64,000 nucleotides of DNA from JAHWKS01 sp964458385 (GCA_964458385.1 CAYWIS010000002.1:1-64000), one strand, 5' to 3'. Shown: positions 1 through 9,288, counted from the stretch's first letter. Notes: a model not told the origin generated them from the sequence alone. Numbers and translations: made by a program.

Positions 1-1286
1 TCAGAGATCGACGTGCCATGCGAAGGCGGCAAGGTCAACAGCGACGGACGCAGCCACGACAGCGTCGCGGGGCCGTCGCGCCTCCCGAACGGGGCAATTT
101 CGGCTTCGAGGGTATTCGGATAATCCTGCTGCACTTCGCGGTACTTTTCCCAGGCTTCCGCGTGGCGGCCAGCGCGCTCCATTGATTCTGCCGTCTTCAG
201 TAGGTTTTCGGCCAAGACTTGCGGATCAAGTGGCGCCGCTTTGCCGCCTTCCCCTCGTGTGAGCGGCGGGATAAAGCGATAGATACCCCTGGTGGTGAAG
301 GCCAGTTCCTGCATGGAATGACACGCCAGTGTGTCTTCAAAAGCGTAACTATGAATGGGGGGTATGCGGACCGCATCGGATTCGAATCCCGACACGTCGC
401 GTTTTCGTGCCTTCGTTAACCCGACGGTAAGTTCCTTTTCCTTTCCGTTAAATCGGCCGTCGGACAGCAAAAACAACGCATCTGGGCCAAGGTTTAATCC
501 CAGAAGTAACGCCAACCTCGGGTCGGTATTGCCGCCAGGTTCAATCGTTTCCAGCCACGCACGCAACAGTTGCTTGTTCTCGGGCGTTGCGGTCCGCCAT
601 CGAGGGAAATGCGGAGATTCGTCAAATAGGGGCCGCGTAATGTGGGAGAACAAGTACACGTAAAACATTTGCTCCGGCGCAAGACGGTCGATCGACGCCA
701 GCAATTCGTCGGTCGCGCGGCGAAAACGGTTCTGATCGACGCCGCTCCCTTCATTCATGCTGCCTGACATATCTAAAATGTAGACAAAGCGGTCGCCGTA
801 GGCGGTTGTGCCAAAGAACGACGCTTGTCTACCGCCCGGTTGTCCGACGCCTCTCGCAATCCCCGCCCGGTCGTCCATCCTCCCGGCGTCATGCAAACCA
901 GCGAACTTTGCGATCGAATGGACAACCAATAGGCTATCCATGTCCGGCTGGGCGGCCGCATCCACGGATGGGCGGAAACTTGCGTGTTGCTCCATCACCG
1001 GCGATGGAGGGGCAGAAATGGCCAACTCGGTTGGCCGCAAAGACGGGGGGGAGACTGCCGATTCGAAAACTGCCTCTTCGATCTGCAGAGTTACCGATTG
1101 CGTTTCGATGGCGACTGCAGCGTCATCGGATGAGATGAGAGCGATTTCCACCGGCGCAGGGCTGCGAGGCGGCGCTGGCGTTAGAGTGGACATGAGCACG
1201 AAGATCGCCGCCGCGTGCAAATTGGCCGACACCAGGAAAGGGACCAGGAACCCTCCCCGACGGCGCGGCGGCGAATTGGCGAGCAT
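1..1286 (-). CDS. von Willebrand factor A domain protein (3' end outside window)
   Basis: The reading frame is open from ATG at 1286 to the window edge without a stop, so at least 428 residues are present and the C-terminus is missing. Residues about 14-35 form one hydrophobic segment after an arginine-rich N-terminus, which suggests a membrane anchor. A Pro/Ala/Ser-rich linker follows. The vWA domain starts near residue 165, with the MIDAS motif DMSGSM at D172, a downstream NTDPRLAL that can supply the threonine, and LLSDGRF with the third-site aspartate. The tail after about residue 350 is helical and TPR-like (AGRHAEAWEKYREVQQDYPN). A stop in frame just upstream makes 1286 the only ATG start. 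Planctomycetes carry many such anchored vWA proteins; the ligand cannot be inferred. Confidence 0.85.
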   Translation of the reverse strand, partial: MLANSPPRRRGGFLVPFLVSANLHAAAIFVLMSTLTPAPPRSPAPVEIALISSDDAAVAIETQSVTLQIEEAVFESAVSPPSLRPTELAISAPPSPVMEQHASFRPSVDAAAQPDMDSLLVVHSIAKFAGLHDAGRMDDRAGIARGVGQPGGRQASFFGTTAYGDRFVYILDMSGSMNEGSGVDQNRFRRATDELLASIDRLAPEQMFYVYLFSHITRPLFDESPHFPRWRTATPENKQLLRAWLETIEPGGNTDPRLALLLGLNLGPDALFLLSDGRFNGKEKELTVGLTKARKRDVSGFESDAVRIPPIHSYAFEDTLACHSMQELAFTTRGIYRFIPPLTRGEGGKAAPLDPQVLAENLLKTAESMERAGRHAEAWEKYREVQQDYPNTLEAEIAPFGRRDGPATLSWLRPSLLTLPPSHGTSIS

Positions 1287-2111
1287 CGCGTCCTCCGACG
1301 GTACGGAACGAAACGTAGGTATATTTTACGAACGCGGCCTACTCATTTGCAATAATTTCTCCTGGCTCCGCAGATTCGTCGTGAACGTCATTCGGGAGGT
1401 TTCGGCCGGACCGCGGCGGATTACAAAGGCAGATCGTGAGGCTTCTTTCAAGGCAGGCCACGACGTTGTTCTTTGATAACTCTCTTCGCCATTACGACCC
1501 GGAGTTTTGGCAGTTCGGTCGACCCCTCAAGTCGTATTGCGATTCACAAAGCGACGGGAAGACCTGGCCGGCAAGGGTGCGGTACACTGGGACTCGGAAA
1601 ACACCTGCTCCTGCGGCTCAAAGCGAGCCCAAATGTTCGCCGCGGTTGCGGACGCCCCACGTGCCCTTGGCCAGCGAAGCCTTGCTATCACTAAGTTCAA
1701 TTCGCAAGGCGTTTTTGTCCCAACGCCTCTACAGAAGCATTTTAGGGTGGGCGACTAGCCAGTTTCGCCGCGTGAGCTACGGTTACGATAAGAACCGTCG
1801 CTATCTGTAAAACATGCGATGCGCCTGCTGGGGTTATTGATCTTGGGCTTTAGAACGTTACGCCCCCAGAAATCCGAGTTGACGTGTCGGATTATCGGGA
1901 AGATCTTCTGCGGATTGAGGTGGGCAAATTGTCACCGGACGACGTCCAACGGTGAGTGCTGGAACTGATGGGCAGTTCCAGCGCGAATTCGAGCTCGCCT
2001 CTGTTCCCAATCAACCCACCGGGAACACCGTGGATACGCTTCTCATCGTTGCTCGTAAACGCATACTGCGATGAAGTGGGGAACGCCACCTCGCCCGAAA
2101 CGTCTTTGGGG
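1287..2111. other. Intergenic region, no convincing gene
   Basis: No open frame here has a ribosome binding site together with recognisable protein character. The plus-strand frame at 1436-1810 has low-complexity, coding-unlike composition. A 28-codon plus-strand stretch ending in TGA at about 1951-1953 reads like the acidic tail of a protein but has a TAG directly upstream and no start. The region lies between the divergently placed 5' end of the vWA gene and the 3' end of the NIPSNAP gene, so it should hold the vWA promoter, which I cannot place. Confidence 0.5.
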
Positions 2112-2528
2112 CTATCGGATCTTGGAATAGTCCGTTGGAGTCAGGAATTTGCTTTCGACCTTTTTCACAATCGGGCCGTCTTTGTGCGACTCCTCAAAGG
2201 CCTTCTTCCATTCCGGGTCGTCGAGAAACGCCTTCCACGATTTCTCGCGTGACTCACGATCAGGATAAGCCAGCAGATAGATCAAGGTATTTTCCTTCTC
2301 CTCGCCGTCGACGGGCGTCCAATAGCCAACCAACTGCATTCCATGTTTTTCAAAGAGGCGATTGGTGTGGTTACGAAACCGTTCGTGTAACGCCTCCAAT
2401 TTGCCGGGGTGTGTGACGTAAATGCGCATTTCAAAGAAACGCGGCGTCTTGGGATTGGAATCCTCAGCCAAGCCCGGTGATGCCAAGAGGAATCCGAACA
2501 AAATAGCCAATCCAGGTGCAACTCGCAT
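2112..2528 (-). CDS. Secreted NIPSNAP family protein
   Basis: This 138-residue protein begins with a signal peptide (residues about 1-22, ending near SPGLAED). The mature part matches the NIPSNAP fold, a ferredoxin-like dimeric alpha/beta barrel: it opens with FFEMRIYVTHPGKLEALHER and contains the family's YLLAYPDRESREKSWKAFLD and the DPEWKKAFEES helix. Planctomycete genomes encode many secreted NIPSNAP proteins whose biochemical role is not established. I chose ATG 2528 over an upstream TTG at 2543 because GGAGG lies seven bases before the ATG and the signal peptide then starts cleanly. It stands alone, with no evident operon partner. Confidence 0.9.
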   Translation of the reverse strand: MRVAPGLAILFGFLLASPGLAEDSNPKTPRFFEMRIYVTHPGKLEALHERFRNHTNRLFEKHGMQLVGYWTPVDGEEKENTLIYLLAYPDRESREKSWKAFLDDPEWKKAFEESHKDGPIVKKVESKFLTPTDYSKIR

Positions 2529-2654
2529 GAAACCGACCTCCAAAAGGATGACTTGCGATCGCGATTGATCGCACTATGCGATCCTACGATAGGCAACCGC
2601 CCTGGCGATCGCAAGATGCGCGCATTCTGACGACTGTTGCCCTTGGCGACGGTG

Positions 2655-3314
2655 TTAGCAATCGTCACGCATTCGGCCAAACCGGTCTGCTTGCCAGATC
2701 TGCCCTGTGTCGAGGTTCATGGCCGTTAGATAGCCTGATCCGAAGCAGTAGGTATCCAGGCAAAGGAGATGCCCCAAGTCAAGCACCTGTCCCGAAGTTT
2801 GCGGCGTGTGCCCCAAGACCGCCGTTTTGCCCGATTGGTGCCTTGCGGGAAGGCCATACGAAAGGTGCTTCCAAAAAAGTGTGTCGGCGGGTTGTTGGTT
2901 CAACGGTAGATCGGGCTCATAATTGGCGTGGACAAAGAGAAACTCGGGCGTTTCGAAGTACGGCCGGCAATTGCGAAGAAACTCAAGATGCTCCTGGGGG
3001 ACATCCTCGAGACGGCTCCCATAGCTAGCAAGCGTCGCATCTCCCCCGCAACTATACCAGAAGCGGAACTCGGCTTCGCCACGTAGAGCCGCCAGGAACA
3101 TGAGTTCGTGATTGCCGAGCAGCGGTCGTAGGCGACATTCATTCTGGAGCCGCAATAGGCGGTCGATCACTCCTCGGCTGTCCGGGCCGCGGTCGACGTA
3201 ATCGCCGAGCATCACCACGATGTCAGCCGGGGTCGGCGCAATTGCGTCGAGCAGCGTCTCAAGGGCGGCGCTACATCCGTGGACATCGCCAATTGCGAAA
3301 AGTCGAGAAGGCAT
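2655..3314 (-). CDS. Calcineurin-like metallophosphoesterase, PrpE/Ser-Thr phosphatase-like
   Basis: The 219-residue protein has the full set of calcineurin-type motifs: GDVHG near the N-terminus, GDYVDRGPDS, GNHE, and a C-terminal GHTP. These residues bind the dinuclear metal centre in bacterial Ser/Thr phosphatases and in the ApaH/PrpE diadenosine tetraphosphatase group. The length fits the family. ATG 3314 is preferred over the TTG at 3341 because the first motif then begins at residue 6-10, as usual. The substrate, phosphoprotein or dinucleotide, cannot be decided from the sequence. It is transcribed away from the NagB-like gene at 3773. Confidence 0.9.
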   Translation of the reverse strand: MPSRLFAIGDVHGCSAALETLLDAIAPTPADIVVMLGDYVDRGPDSRGVIDRLLRLQNECRLRPLLGNHELMFLAALRGEAEFRFWYSCGGDATLASYGSRLEDVPQEHLEFLRNCRPYFETPEFLFVHANYEPDLPLNQQPADTLFWKHLSYGLPARHQSGKTAVLGHTPQTSGQVLDLGHLLCLDTYCFGSGYLTAMNLDTGQIWQADRFGRMRDDC

Positions 3315-3772
3315 ACACGGATTCAGGCTATCGACCTGCAAAGTATAGACCTGCGTCGGCGCTCGCGTGCCACATCAGGATTAAGAGCGGTGTGCGAGAA
3401 CCAAGAGCACGGAAGTATAACGGTTAACCTGGAGATTACCCTAGCTGTCATCATCATCAGCGGTGGCTGGTTTCCCCTCACAATTTTGGCGTTTGCAGGT
3501 TTTCGCAGGTTTCTAGGAGACATTGGAAGCAAGTGGGGACGCCATTCATCTGGTAAACAACGCCGAAGTTACGTTTGGTAACAGCGCCCGGACGGAGCTA
3601 CCCGGGAAAAAGGCTGCCAAACGTATGTGGATGCGCGTGCAAAGTGTGCCATAACGAATTACAAAGGAGAGCTTATGCATCATGGGAGGCGTCATCCAGG
3701 TTCTCCCGCGGATGGCTGCTTTCGCGTCCCCAGCGTCAATTGATTTCCTACTTTTGATTACAACACTCGGGC
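3315..3772. other. Intergenic region with one possible leader ORF
   Basis: This stretch separates the divergent phosphoesterase and NagB-like genes and should hold both promoters. Overlapping frames at 3279-3581 and 3575-3757 have no ribosome binding site and poor protein character. One 22-codon frame, 3675-3743 on the plus strand, follows a near-ideal AAAGGAGAGCTT six bases upstream of its ATG, and ends 30 bases before the NagB-like gene. It may be a leader peptide, or chance. Confidence 0.4.
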
Positions 3773-4780
3773 ATGAGCAAACAAGTATTCGTTTTTCGAC
3801 AAAAGGAAGAGGCTGTTGCGGCGACCGCGGAATTTATCCTTGATTGGTGTGCATCAAACCCCGGCGTCGCGTTGGGCGGCGCAACGGGACGCAGTCCCAT
3901 TGATGTTTGGAGAACGATCTGGGAGCGACTTGACGGACCAAGGCAGGACGAAAAGCCCGCCTTTCTAGCGCGGAATGTCGTTTTCCTAGATGAGTACTTT
4001 GGCGCTTATCCTGCCTACTATAATTGGGCTTGGCGCAATCTTCGCGTGGGGGTTGGAGGATTTTCGGCAGAGAGGGTTTTTACGCCGCGCGGCTGCTACT
4101 TCGAAGATGGCCGGATCGTATCAAGCTCGCGTCTGGAGGAAATTCTTAACGACTGGCCGGACGATTGGACGGCGTGTACTCTTCCCGGCGAAGAAGGCTC
4201 GCCGCCCGAAATACGCATTAAACCCGACGCCGAACATCCCGTCCTAGCTGACATCCGTCAGACGTTGAACGATTACGATCAACTCGTGCGCGATCAAGGA
4301 GCCCGTCTGCAATTGCTGGGGATTGGCGTTGGGGGTGCGATTGACCGCGACGAAGAGGCCGGCGGACATATCGGGTTTGTGGAATACGGGGCCGCCGATC
4401 CTGAAACCCGCACGATGCTAATCAAGATGGCGGGAAGTACGCAGCGGGCCAATCGTAACGATTTCCTGCTGCAAAATGCCGATGGCCCGGTGAGTTTGGA
4501 GCCATCGACATATGCCGTCACTCAGGGGATTTCAACGATCCTATCGGCCGGCCATCTACTCTTGATGGCTTGGGGAGCGTCAAAGCGCGAAGCGGTATCG
4601 CGAATGTTCCTAGGCGCGCCGGGCCCCAAGAACCCGGCGGCTTGGATTCAGACCCACAAGGTAGCAACGGTGTTCCTCGATGAGGGAGCGTTTGGCTCGA
4701 TCGCCCCGAAGCAATTAGAGGAGCGAGGCTGGAGGGTGGAGTTTGACCCGACACTCGCTCTGCACCGTCCAACGCGGTGA
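3773..4780 (+). CDS. NagB-like (glucosamine-6-phosphate deaminase family) protein
   Basis: The protein has 335 residues, about 70 more than E. coli NagB. It keeps the sugar-phosphate isomerase fold landmarks: ALGGATGRSP near residue 32 (phosphate loop), VVFLDEYFG near 69 (general-base aspartate), GGHIGFVEYG near 200 (active-site histidine and glutamate), and AVTQGISTILSA near 245. Between GIG and GHIGF there is an inserted stretch of about a dozen residues. The aspartate that normally precedes the histidine in the DGHI motif is glycine here. Deaminase activity is therefore uncertain; a related isomerase or lactonase role is possible. It is a single gene on the plus strand, possibly preceded by a leader ORF. 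Confidence 0.75.
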   Translation: MSKQVFVFRQKEEAVAATAEFILDWCASNPGVALGGATGRSPIDVWRTIWERLDGPRQDEKPAFLARNVVFLDEYFGAYPAYYNWAWRNLRVGVGGFSAERVFTPRGCYFEDGRIVSSSRLEEILNDWPDDWTACTLPGEEGSPPEIRIKPDAEHPVLADIRQTLNDYDQLVRDQGARLQLLGIGVGGAIDRDEEAGGHIGFVEYGAADPETRTMLIKMAGSTQRANRNDFLLQNADGPVSLEPSTYAVTQGISTILSAGHLLLMAWGASKREAVSRMFLGAPGPKNPAAWIQTHKVATVFLDEGAFGSIAPKQLEERGWRVEFDPTLALHRPTR

Positions 4781-4784
4781 CCGA

Positions 4785-5069
4785 TTACTTGTAGATCGTC
4801 AGTTCGGGACGTTCCTTTTGAAGAGCCTCAATCGCCTGCGGTGATACTTTCGTGTAGATCACCCACAGCTCGGTGAGTTCCGGCAGGCGTTTGACCCATT
4901 CCAACGCCTCGTCGCAGCCTCCCTTCTCGTAGAGGATGACGCGCCACACCCAGCCGTCTTCGTTGAGATCGAGCCGCGCCCCGAACGATTCGAGGGTTTC
5001 CACCACCTCGGGATCGTCCTGGGGCACCACTTCTTCTTTTTCCTGATCGGGAGTTTCTTCGTCGGTCAT
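4785..5069 (-). CDS. Small acidic protein with a single LRR-like module
   Basis: The protein has 94 residues. The first 35 are strongly acidic (DEETPDQEKEEVVPQDDPEV). The remainder, from GARLDLNEDGWVWRV to the end, reads like the strand-turn-helix rhythm of planctomycete leucine-rich-repeat proteins (LPELTELWVIYTKVSPQAIE). ATG 5069 was chosen over a longer frame to 5168 because GGAGA lies about ten bases upstream and the longer N-terminus lacks protein character. There is no signal peptide, so it is probably cytoplasmic. Function unknown. It ends four bases from the convergent NagB-like gene. Confidence 0.7.
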   Translation of the reverse strand: MTDEETPDQEKEEVVPQDDPEVVETLESFGARLDLNEDGWVWRVILYEKGGCDEALEWVKRLPELTELWVIYTKVSPQAIEALQKERPELTIYK

Positions 5070-5361
5070 TGAAATCGTTCTCCAACGGGATAGTCGATCG
5101 AAGCGGGTCCACCCATGCGGCGGACCTTCCTTCGAAGTATGCAGCGTGTAAATTTCAGTTGGGCCCACGCGGTGAGAAGTGAGCGAGTGGAGAGAGCGAC
5201 TAGCCGCACCGCTGTCTTCTGCCGAAGGAGCCGGCTTGCCTCACCTTGTGGTTTGAGTTACGCGCGGGGTGCTTGAGTCTGCAGCCCGCGATGCCGTCTA
5301 CGTTGCAGGCGAAGGCCTGAGTTTAGGATAAAACATGACGCCTGTACACGACATCCCACAA

Positions 5362-6018
5362 TCAGCGTAGGATTTTTGTACTCGGTCGAATTTGTTGAAA
5401 TCGCTGCACTCCTTGTTCGGTCACTTGCGTACCGCACAGGTTGAGTTGCTGTAGTCGCGGCAAATTGGTTAATTGACGTAATCCCGCATCCGTAACATCG
5501 GTACTTGCTAGATCAAGGCGTTCCAGTCGCTGAAGCTGCGCGAAGTGCTGCACGCCTAGGTCGCCGATTGGCGTATGATCCAGGCGCAAGACACGAAGTT
5601 GTTTCAAGCGGCCCAAGTGCTCCATCCCGTCGTTTGTGACGGCGCCGCCAAGTAACAGTAGTTGCTGTAACTGCGTCAATGACGCCAAACGCGACAGGTC
5701 TGCATCGCTAACCGTTGTGTCAATTAAGACCAACCGCTGCAAATTGGGCAGGCGATCCAAAGCTTTTAAGGCGTTTGGGTGGAAACGATTGCCAGAAAAG
5801 GAAACGCCCACGGCCCGTCCGCCATGAAACTGAATGTCGGCGCCATACTTTTGAAGTTCCACCAACGCGGCTTGCTCCCGCGCCGCCTCTAACCGCCCCA
5901 GGCCGTAGCGTCCAAGAAGCAGTCCTGCAAGGAGCATCATGAACAGTAACGAGCGAAGGCTGAATCGCGGCGGTAAGCGGCGGTAAGGCGTTGCTGGGGC
6001 ATTATTGGAGCGAGGCAT
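5362..6018 (-). CDS. Membrane-anchored leucine-rich repeat protein
   Basis: The 218-residue protein starts with a basic stretch and one transmembrane segment (residues about 19-38, with the motif FSLRSLLFMMLLAG, common at the N-terminus of planctomycete membrane proteins). A short linker leads into about five leucine-rich repeats of the type LxxLxxLRLDxTxIxDxGxxH, from about residue 80 to the end, resembling bacterial cysteine-free LRRs. Such proteins are thought to be interaction scaffolds; the partner is unknown. It starts 15 bases after the FxsA gene stop, so the two are probably co-transcribed. Confidence 0.85.
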   Translation of the reverse strand: MPRSNNAPATPYRRLPPRFSLRSLLFMMLLAGLLLGRYGLGRLEAAREQAALVELQKYGADIQFHGGRAVGVSFSGNRFHPNALKALDRLPNLQRLVLIDTTVSDADLSRLASLTQLQQLLLLGGAVTNDGMEHLGRLKQLRVLRLDHTPIGDLGVQHFAQLQRLERLDLASTDVTDAGLRQLTNLPRLQQLNLCGTQVTEQGVQRFQQIRPSTKILR

Positions 6019-6033
6019 TGTTTCGCCCCTTGG

Positions 6034-6519
6034 TTATGGGCCCGAAGAAGGGCGTTCGACGGAGGACGCTTTGGGTTCTGCGCGGCTCGTGCCCTCGATC
6101 ACATAGGAGTCGATCACCACCGAATGACGCCCTGCGGGGGCGCCCGTACGCGCCTTGCGCAATCGCGATCTGCTCCATTCTGCAATCCACTCCCCATACC
6201 GACGCCGCGCCGAGGGGATAAGTAACGAAATGCCGACAATATCTGTCACCACGCCCGGGGCAAGTAGAAAAATTGCTGCGAGAAGAATCAAGGCTGCATC
6301 TAGCACGGCGGCAGCGGGCATCTGGCCATGCGCAAGGTCGCTACGAATGCGACGAATCGCCGCTAAACCCTGATATCTTGCCAGGTAAGCTCCCACAATT
6401 CCGGTCGCCAGAATCAGCAGAATGGTAAACAGCCAGTTGGTTGCCTCTGCCAAGAGCAGCAATAACACCAGGTCGATCAGAGGAATGGCGATCAGCAGAA
6501 ATAATATTCGGGCAAGCAC
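6034..6519 (-). CDS. fxsA: FxsA family inner-membrane protein
   Basis: The 161-residue protein has the FxsA layout: two N-terminal membrane segments (about 1-20 and 25-47), a short cytoplasmic loop (RYQGLAAIRRIRSDLAHGQM), and two more hydrophobic segments (about 70-105) containing LLAPGVVTDIVGISLL, which matches the family signature (FLIPGFITDxIGLLLL). The C-terminal tail is basic and hydrophilic. In E. coli FxsA limits exclusion of phage T7 by F plasmids when overproduced; its normal role is unknown. The start is GTG. It is the first gene of a probable two-gene operon with the LRR protein. Confidence 0.85.
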   Translation of the reverse strand: MLARILFLLIAIPLIDLVLLLLLAEATNWLFTILLILATGIVGAYLARYQGLAAIRRIRSDLAHGQMPAAAVLDAALILLAAIFLLAPGVVTDIVGISLLIPSARRRYGEWIAEWSRSRLRKARTGAPAGRHSVVIDSYVIEGTSRAEPKASSVERPSSGP

Positions 6520-6726
6520 GTTATGGGCACGTAGTTAGGCCAGGACAAAGCGACCCGCGGGTGATCGTCGCCCATCGCAACGCCTGCGTTCGCTACCTGA
6601 TTCAGCATAACAGAAAGAGGCGTTGTTCTGTCACTCCTAGGACAATTCACCGAAGTCCCAAGGCGCAACAACTGATCTCGCTTCCCGAATTAGATAGGCA
6701 AGCGAACTGAACTCGAGGGAAAAACT

Positions 6727-8385
6727 TCAATCGCGGTTGTCGTTATCGGCGACGGGTGTCTGGTAGTCGACCAGTCGGGCCTGATAGCGATCGGCCTGCT
6801 CGGTGTTTCCGAGGATTCGGTTCATGTGCGTAAGATTGCGCAGCGGATCGGCGAGAGCGTTTCTGTCTAACTGACCATGCTCCACCGCATGCTGCATCGC
6901 TTGAAGACCGAACTCGGTAAGAGTCAGGGCTTTTTCATACTGATCTGCGCGCCAGTACGAAACGGCCATGTTCACTAACGCCTTTCCGAATCGAGCCGAC
7001 TGGGGATGGCCGGCCGGCGGACCAGGGCGCCGAAGAAGTGGTTCCGCTTTGTTGTACCAGGTAACCGCCGCCCGGTGATCTCCGGCCAGCGCGCGTTCGG
7101 CGCCAAGTAGTGCATAAGCGCGGATTAATCGAAAGCGATACTCGGCCGTTTCGTTGCGATAGCTTAAGGCCGCTTCGAGCAAACGTTGGGCGTCGCGGCT
7201 GTAATCCGCAGACACGTCATGTTGGCCGGCGTCTTGCATTGCATCGGCAGCTTCCAGGAGCGCCGCCCCCAGGCGGCCCTGAATTTGTGCACGACGCATC
7301 AGGTCGGTTGTTTCGTCGAGCAACAGTACGGCAAGCTCTTTGGCCGTCGTGGCATAAGGGGCCGGGTCGATTTGCCCTGCCGACGCAGCGCTTGCCTCCA
7401 GAGCGCGACACTGAATATCGAACCGCCACTCACGAGCTTCTGCGGCGGGAGCCAGGGCCTCAGCGGTTTCTTGGGCATGGCGAATCCACCGCTCAAACGA
7501 CTGTTGGCCGTTGCGCCATTTGCCCTGGCCGATGTCACGGGCAATTGCTAAGTACGCCTTGAGGGAGAGGCGTACGCCTTCCACTCTCGTTTCCGGATCC
7601 GTAGCGCGGACCGCCTCGGCAGCCGCATTGGCCGCCTTCCAGTGAGATTCCAGCGCTTCGCGAACATCGCTATTTGGCCGTTGCGCTTTCAGATCGCCCT
7701 GCAAAAGGTAGAGTGCTGCTAGCTCCTCAGGCGATGCTTCGGGTTGTTCCAACAATTCGTCGATAGCGCGTTGAGCATCTTGCCAACGGGCCAATCGAAG
7801 CAACGATTCAGCCCGTAAACGGCGCAGGCGGCGATCCTGACGTGAGTGTTCTAAGCCCGACTCGACGGTAGCCAAAGCTTCGACGAACTGGAACGATTCG
7901 AGTTGAATCTCGGCCAGAATCGCTGTGGCGACAGGGTGATGAGGATCGGTTTCCAAAACCTGCTGCACACGGGACAAAGCGGATTCTGGCGAATGTCGCC
8001 GCTGCTGATCGAGCTGCGACAGTTGGCGGCGATCGTCTCTAGTATCTTGCGGCGTGGGAGCCGCAGTCGCGGTGGGGCGCAAGGGCGGCAGCGGATCGCC
8101 GAACGAGATTCGCGATCCGGTGTATTGGGTATCGCCATTGGGTCGCGCCGATTCCTCCAAGGGCGCGAGGTCTGGATCGAAGGGAAGCGGCGCTGGTTCA
8201 GGCGGAGCCGCTTCGGTCGACTCGGTTGTGGCCGATGAAATCTCTGGCTCGCGGGGAGCTTGATCGGCACTTTCCGCCAGCGCTGGCTCCTGCCAGCCAC
8301 TGGACTGTTGGGGCGGTATGCCAGCCAACACAAAAATTCCGACCGCGGCCCCCACAACGATGCGAGACAGGTGGATCTGGTTCAT
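6727..8385 (-). CDS. TPR repeat protein with N-terminal membrane anchor or signal
   Basis: This 552-residue protein has one N-terminal hydrophobic segment (residues about 6-22), then a Pro/Glu/Ala-rich low-complexity stretch to about residue 110, then helical tetratricopeptide-type repeats to the C-terminus (for example HHPVATAILAEIQLESFQFV and SWKAANAAAEAV-like helices, ending with a pair around WYNKAEPLLRRPGP and YWRADQYEKALTLTEFG). ATG 8385 was preferred over TTG 8427 because it places the hydrophobic segment at the start. It follows the ParA gene by 69 bases on the same strand and may share its transcript. The role is unknown, probably a protein-binding scaffold. Confidence 0.75.
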   Translation of the reverse strand: MNQIHLSRIVVGAAVGIFVLAGIPPQQSSGWQEPALAESADQAPREPEISSATTESTEAAPPEPAPLPFDPDLAPLEESARPNGDTQYTGSRISFGDPLPPLRPTATAAPTPQDTRDDRRQLSQLDQQRRHSPESALSRVQQVLETDPHHPVATAILAEIQLESFQFVEALATVESGLEHSRQDRRLRRLRAESLLRLARWQDAQRAIDELLEQPEASPEELAALYLLQGDLKAQRPNSDVREALESHWKAANAAAEAVRATDPETRVEGVRLSLKAYLAIARDIGQGKWRNGQQSFERWIRHAQETAEALAPAAEAREWRFDIQCRALEASAASAGQIDPAPYATTAKELAVLLLDETTDLMRRAQIQGRLGAALLEAADAMQDAGQHDVSADYSRDAQRLLEAALSYRNETAEYRFRLIRAYALLGAERALAGDHRAAVTWYNKAEPLLRRPGPPAGHPQSARFGKALVNMAVSYWRADQYEKALTLTEFGLQAMQHAVEHGQLDRNALADPLRNLTHMNRILGNTEQADRYQARLVDYQTPVADNDNRD

Positions 8386-8454
8386 AACGACCGCTTGGAT
8401 AACGAATAGCTTCGGCGCGCCGGACAAACAGAGATAAAGATGTCGAGCCGAATC

Positions 8455-9288
8455 TCAATTTTCCTGGGCGACAGCGGCCAGCGTGTCGTTATCAGCCGAA
8501 ACTTTGACGCCAAGCAGTTCCATAGCCAGATTGCGGTAGTCCTCTGCTCCGTTGGAGTTGGGTGCATAGTCAAAGATGGAAGCCCCAAAACTGGGCGCTT
8601 CGGCCAGACGGATGTTACGGCGGATGCGAGTTTCAAAGAACTTGGCGTCGGCCCACGGGCGGTTATTCTGCTGATGACTTTCGAAGAACTCGCCGACGTC
8701 GCGGCTAACTTCGGCCGCTAGCCGCGTGTTTGAGTCGTACATACACAACACGACCCCCGATAGCCGCAGGTTGGGGTTCAGACGGTGCGCCACGATTTGG
8801 ATCGTTTTGAGCAACTTGCTCACGCCGTGTAAGGCCAAAAAGTGCGGCTGGAGCGGCAGGAACACTTCGTTTACGGTGGTCAATGCATTGAGCGTGAGCA
8901 CTCCCAGCGAGGGCGGGCAGTCGATAATTAGAAAGTCGAACGTTTCCGGGTCGGCCGCTAGTTTGTCACGCAGGATCAATTCTCGTCCCACTTCGCCCGC
9001 TAGTTCGATCTCGGCCGCCGCCAAGTCCAAGTGCGCTGGCGCCAGCCAGAGATTCTCTGCGATCTGCTGGCGGACGTCGGCCAGACTTGCGTCGCTGGTC
9101 AACACGTGGTAGATCGAACCCTCGTCCTCGGAAAGGGCCAAACCAAAGTGCAGGGTGGCGTGCGCCTGCGGGTCCATGTCGATCAGGAACACCCGTTTGC
9201 CCGCGCGGGCCAAGGCAGCGCTAAGATTGACCGCGGTTGTCGTTTTGCCAACACCGCCCTTTTGATTGATGATCGCGATGGTACGCAT
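8455..9288 (-). CDS. ParA/Soj-type ATPase
   Basis: The 277-residue protein carries the deviant Walker A motif KGGVGKTTT at residues 10-18, the DMDPQAH Walker A' motif near residue 38, and IIDCPPSLG (Walker B) near residue 121. These place it in the chromosomal ParA/Soj group, which lacks the N-terminal HTH of plasmid ParA. Such ATPases drive segregation of ParB-bound DNA or position other cargo. AAAGGAG seven bases before ATG supports the start. No parB gene lies next to it in this window; the following gene encodes a TPR protein. An orphan or cargo-positioning role is as likely as chromosome segregation. Confidence 0.92.
   Translation of the reverse strand: MRTIAIINQKGGVGKTTTAVNLSAALARAGKRVFLIDMDPQAHATLHFGLALSEDEGSIYHVLTSDASLADVRQQIAENLWLAPAHLDLAAAEIELAGEVGRELILRDKLAADPETFDFLIIDCPPSLGVLTLNALTTVNEVFLPLQPHFLALHGVSKLLKTIQIVAHRLNPNLRLSGVVLCMYDSNTRLAAEVSRDVGEFFESHQQNNRPWADAKFFETRIRRNIRLAEAPSFGASIFDYAPNSNGAEDYRNLAMELLGVKVSADNDTLAAVAQEN

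Noticed and set aside
370..385. GGATTCGAATCCC, like a tRNA T-arm
   Set aside because: It is inside the vWA coding frame and no cloverleaf or acceptor stem surrounds it.
1436..1810. 124-codon plus-strand frame
   Set aside because: No ribosome site, no recognisable motif, and random-looking composition.
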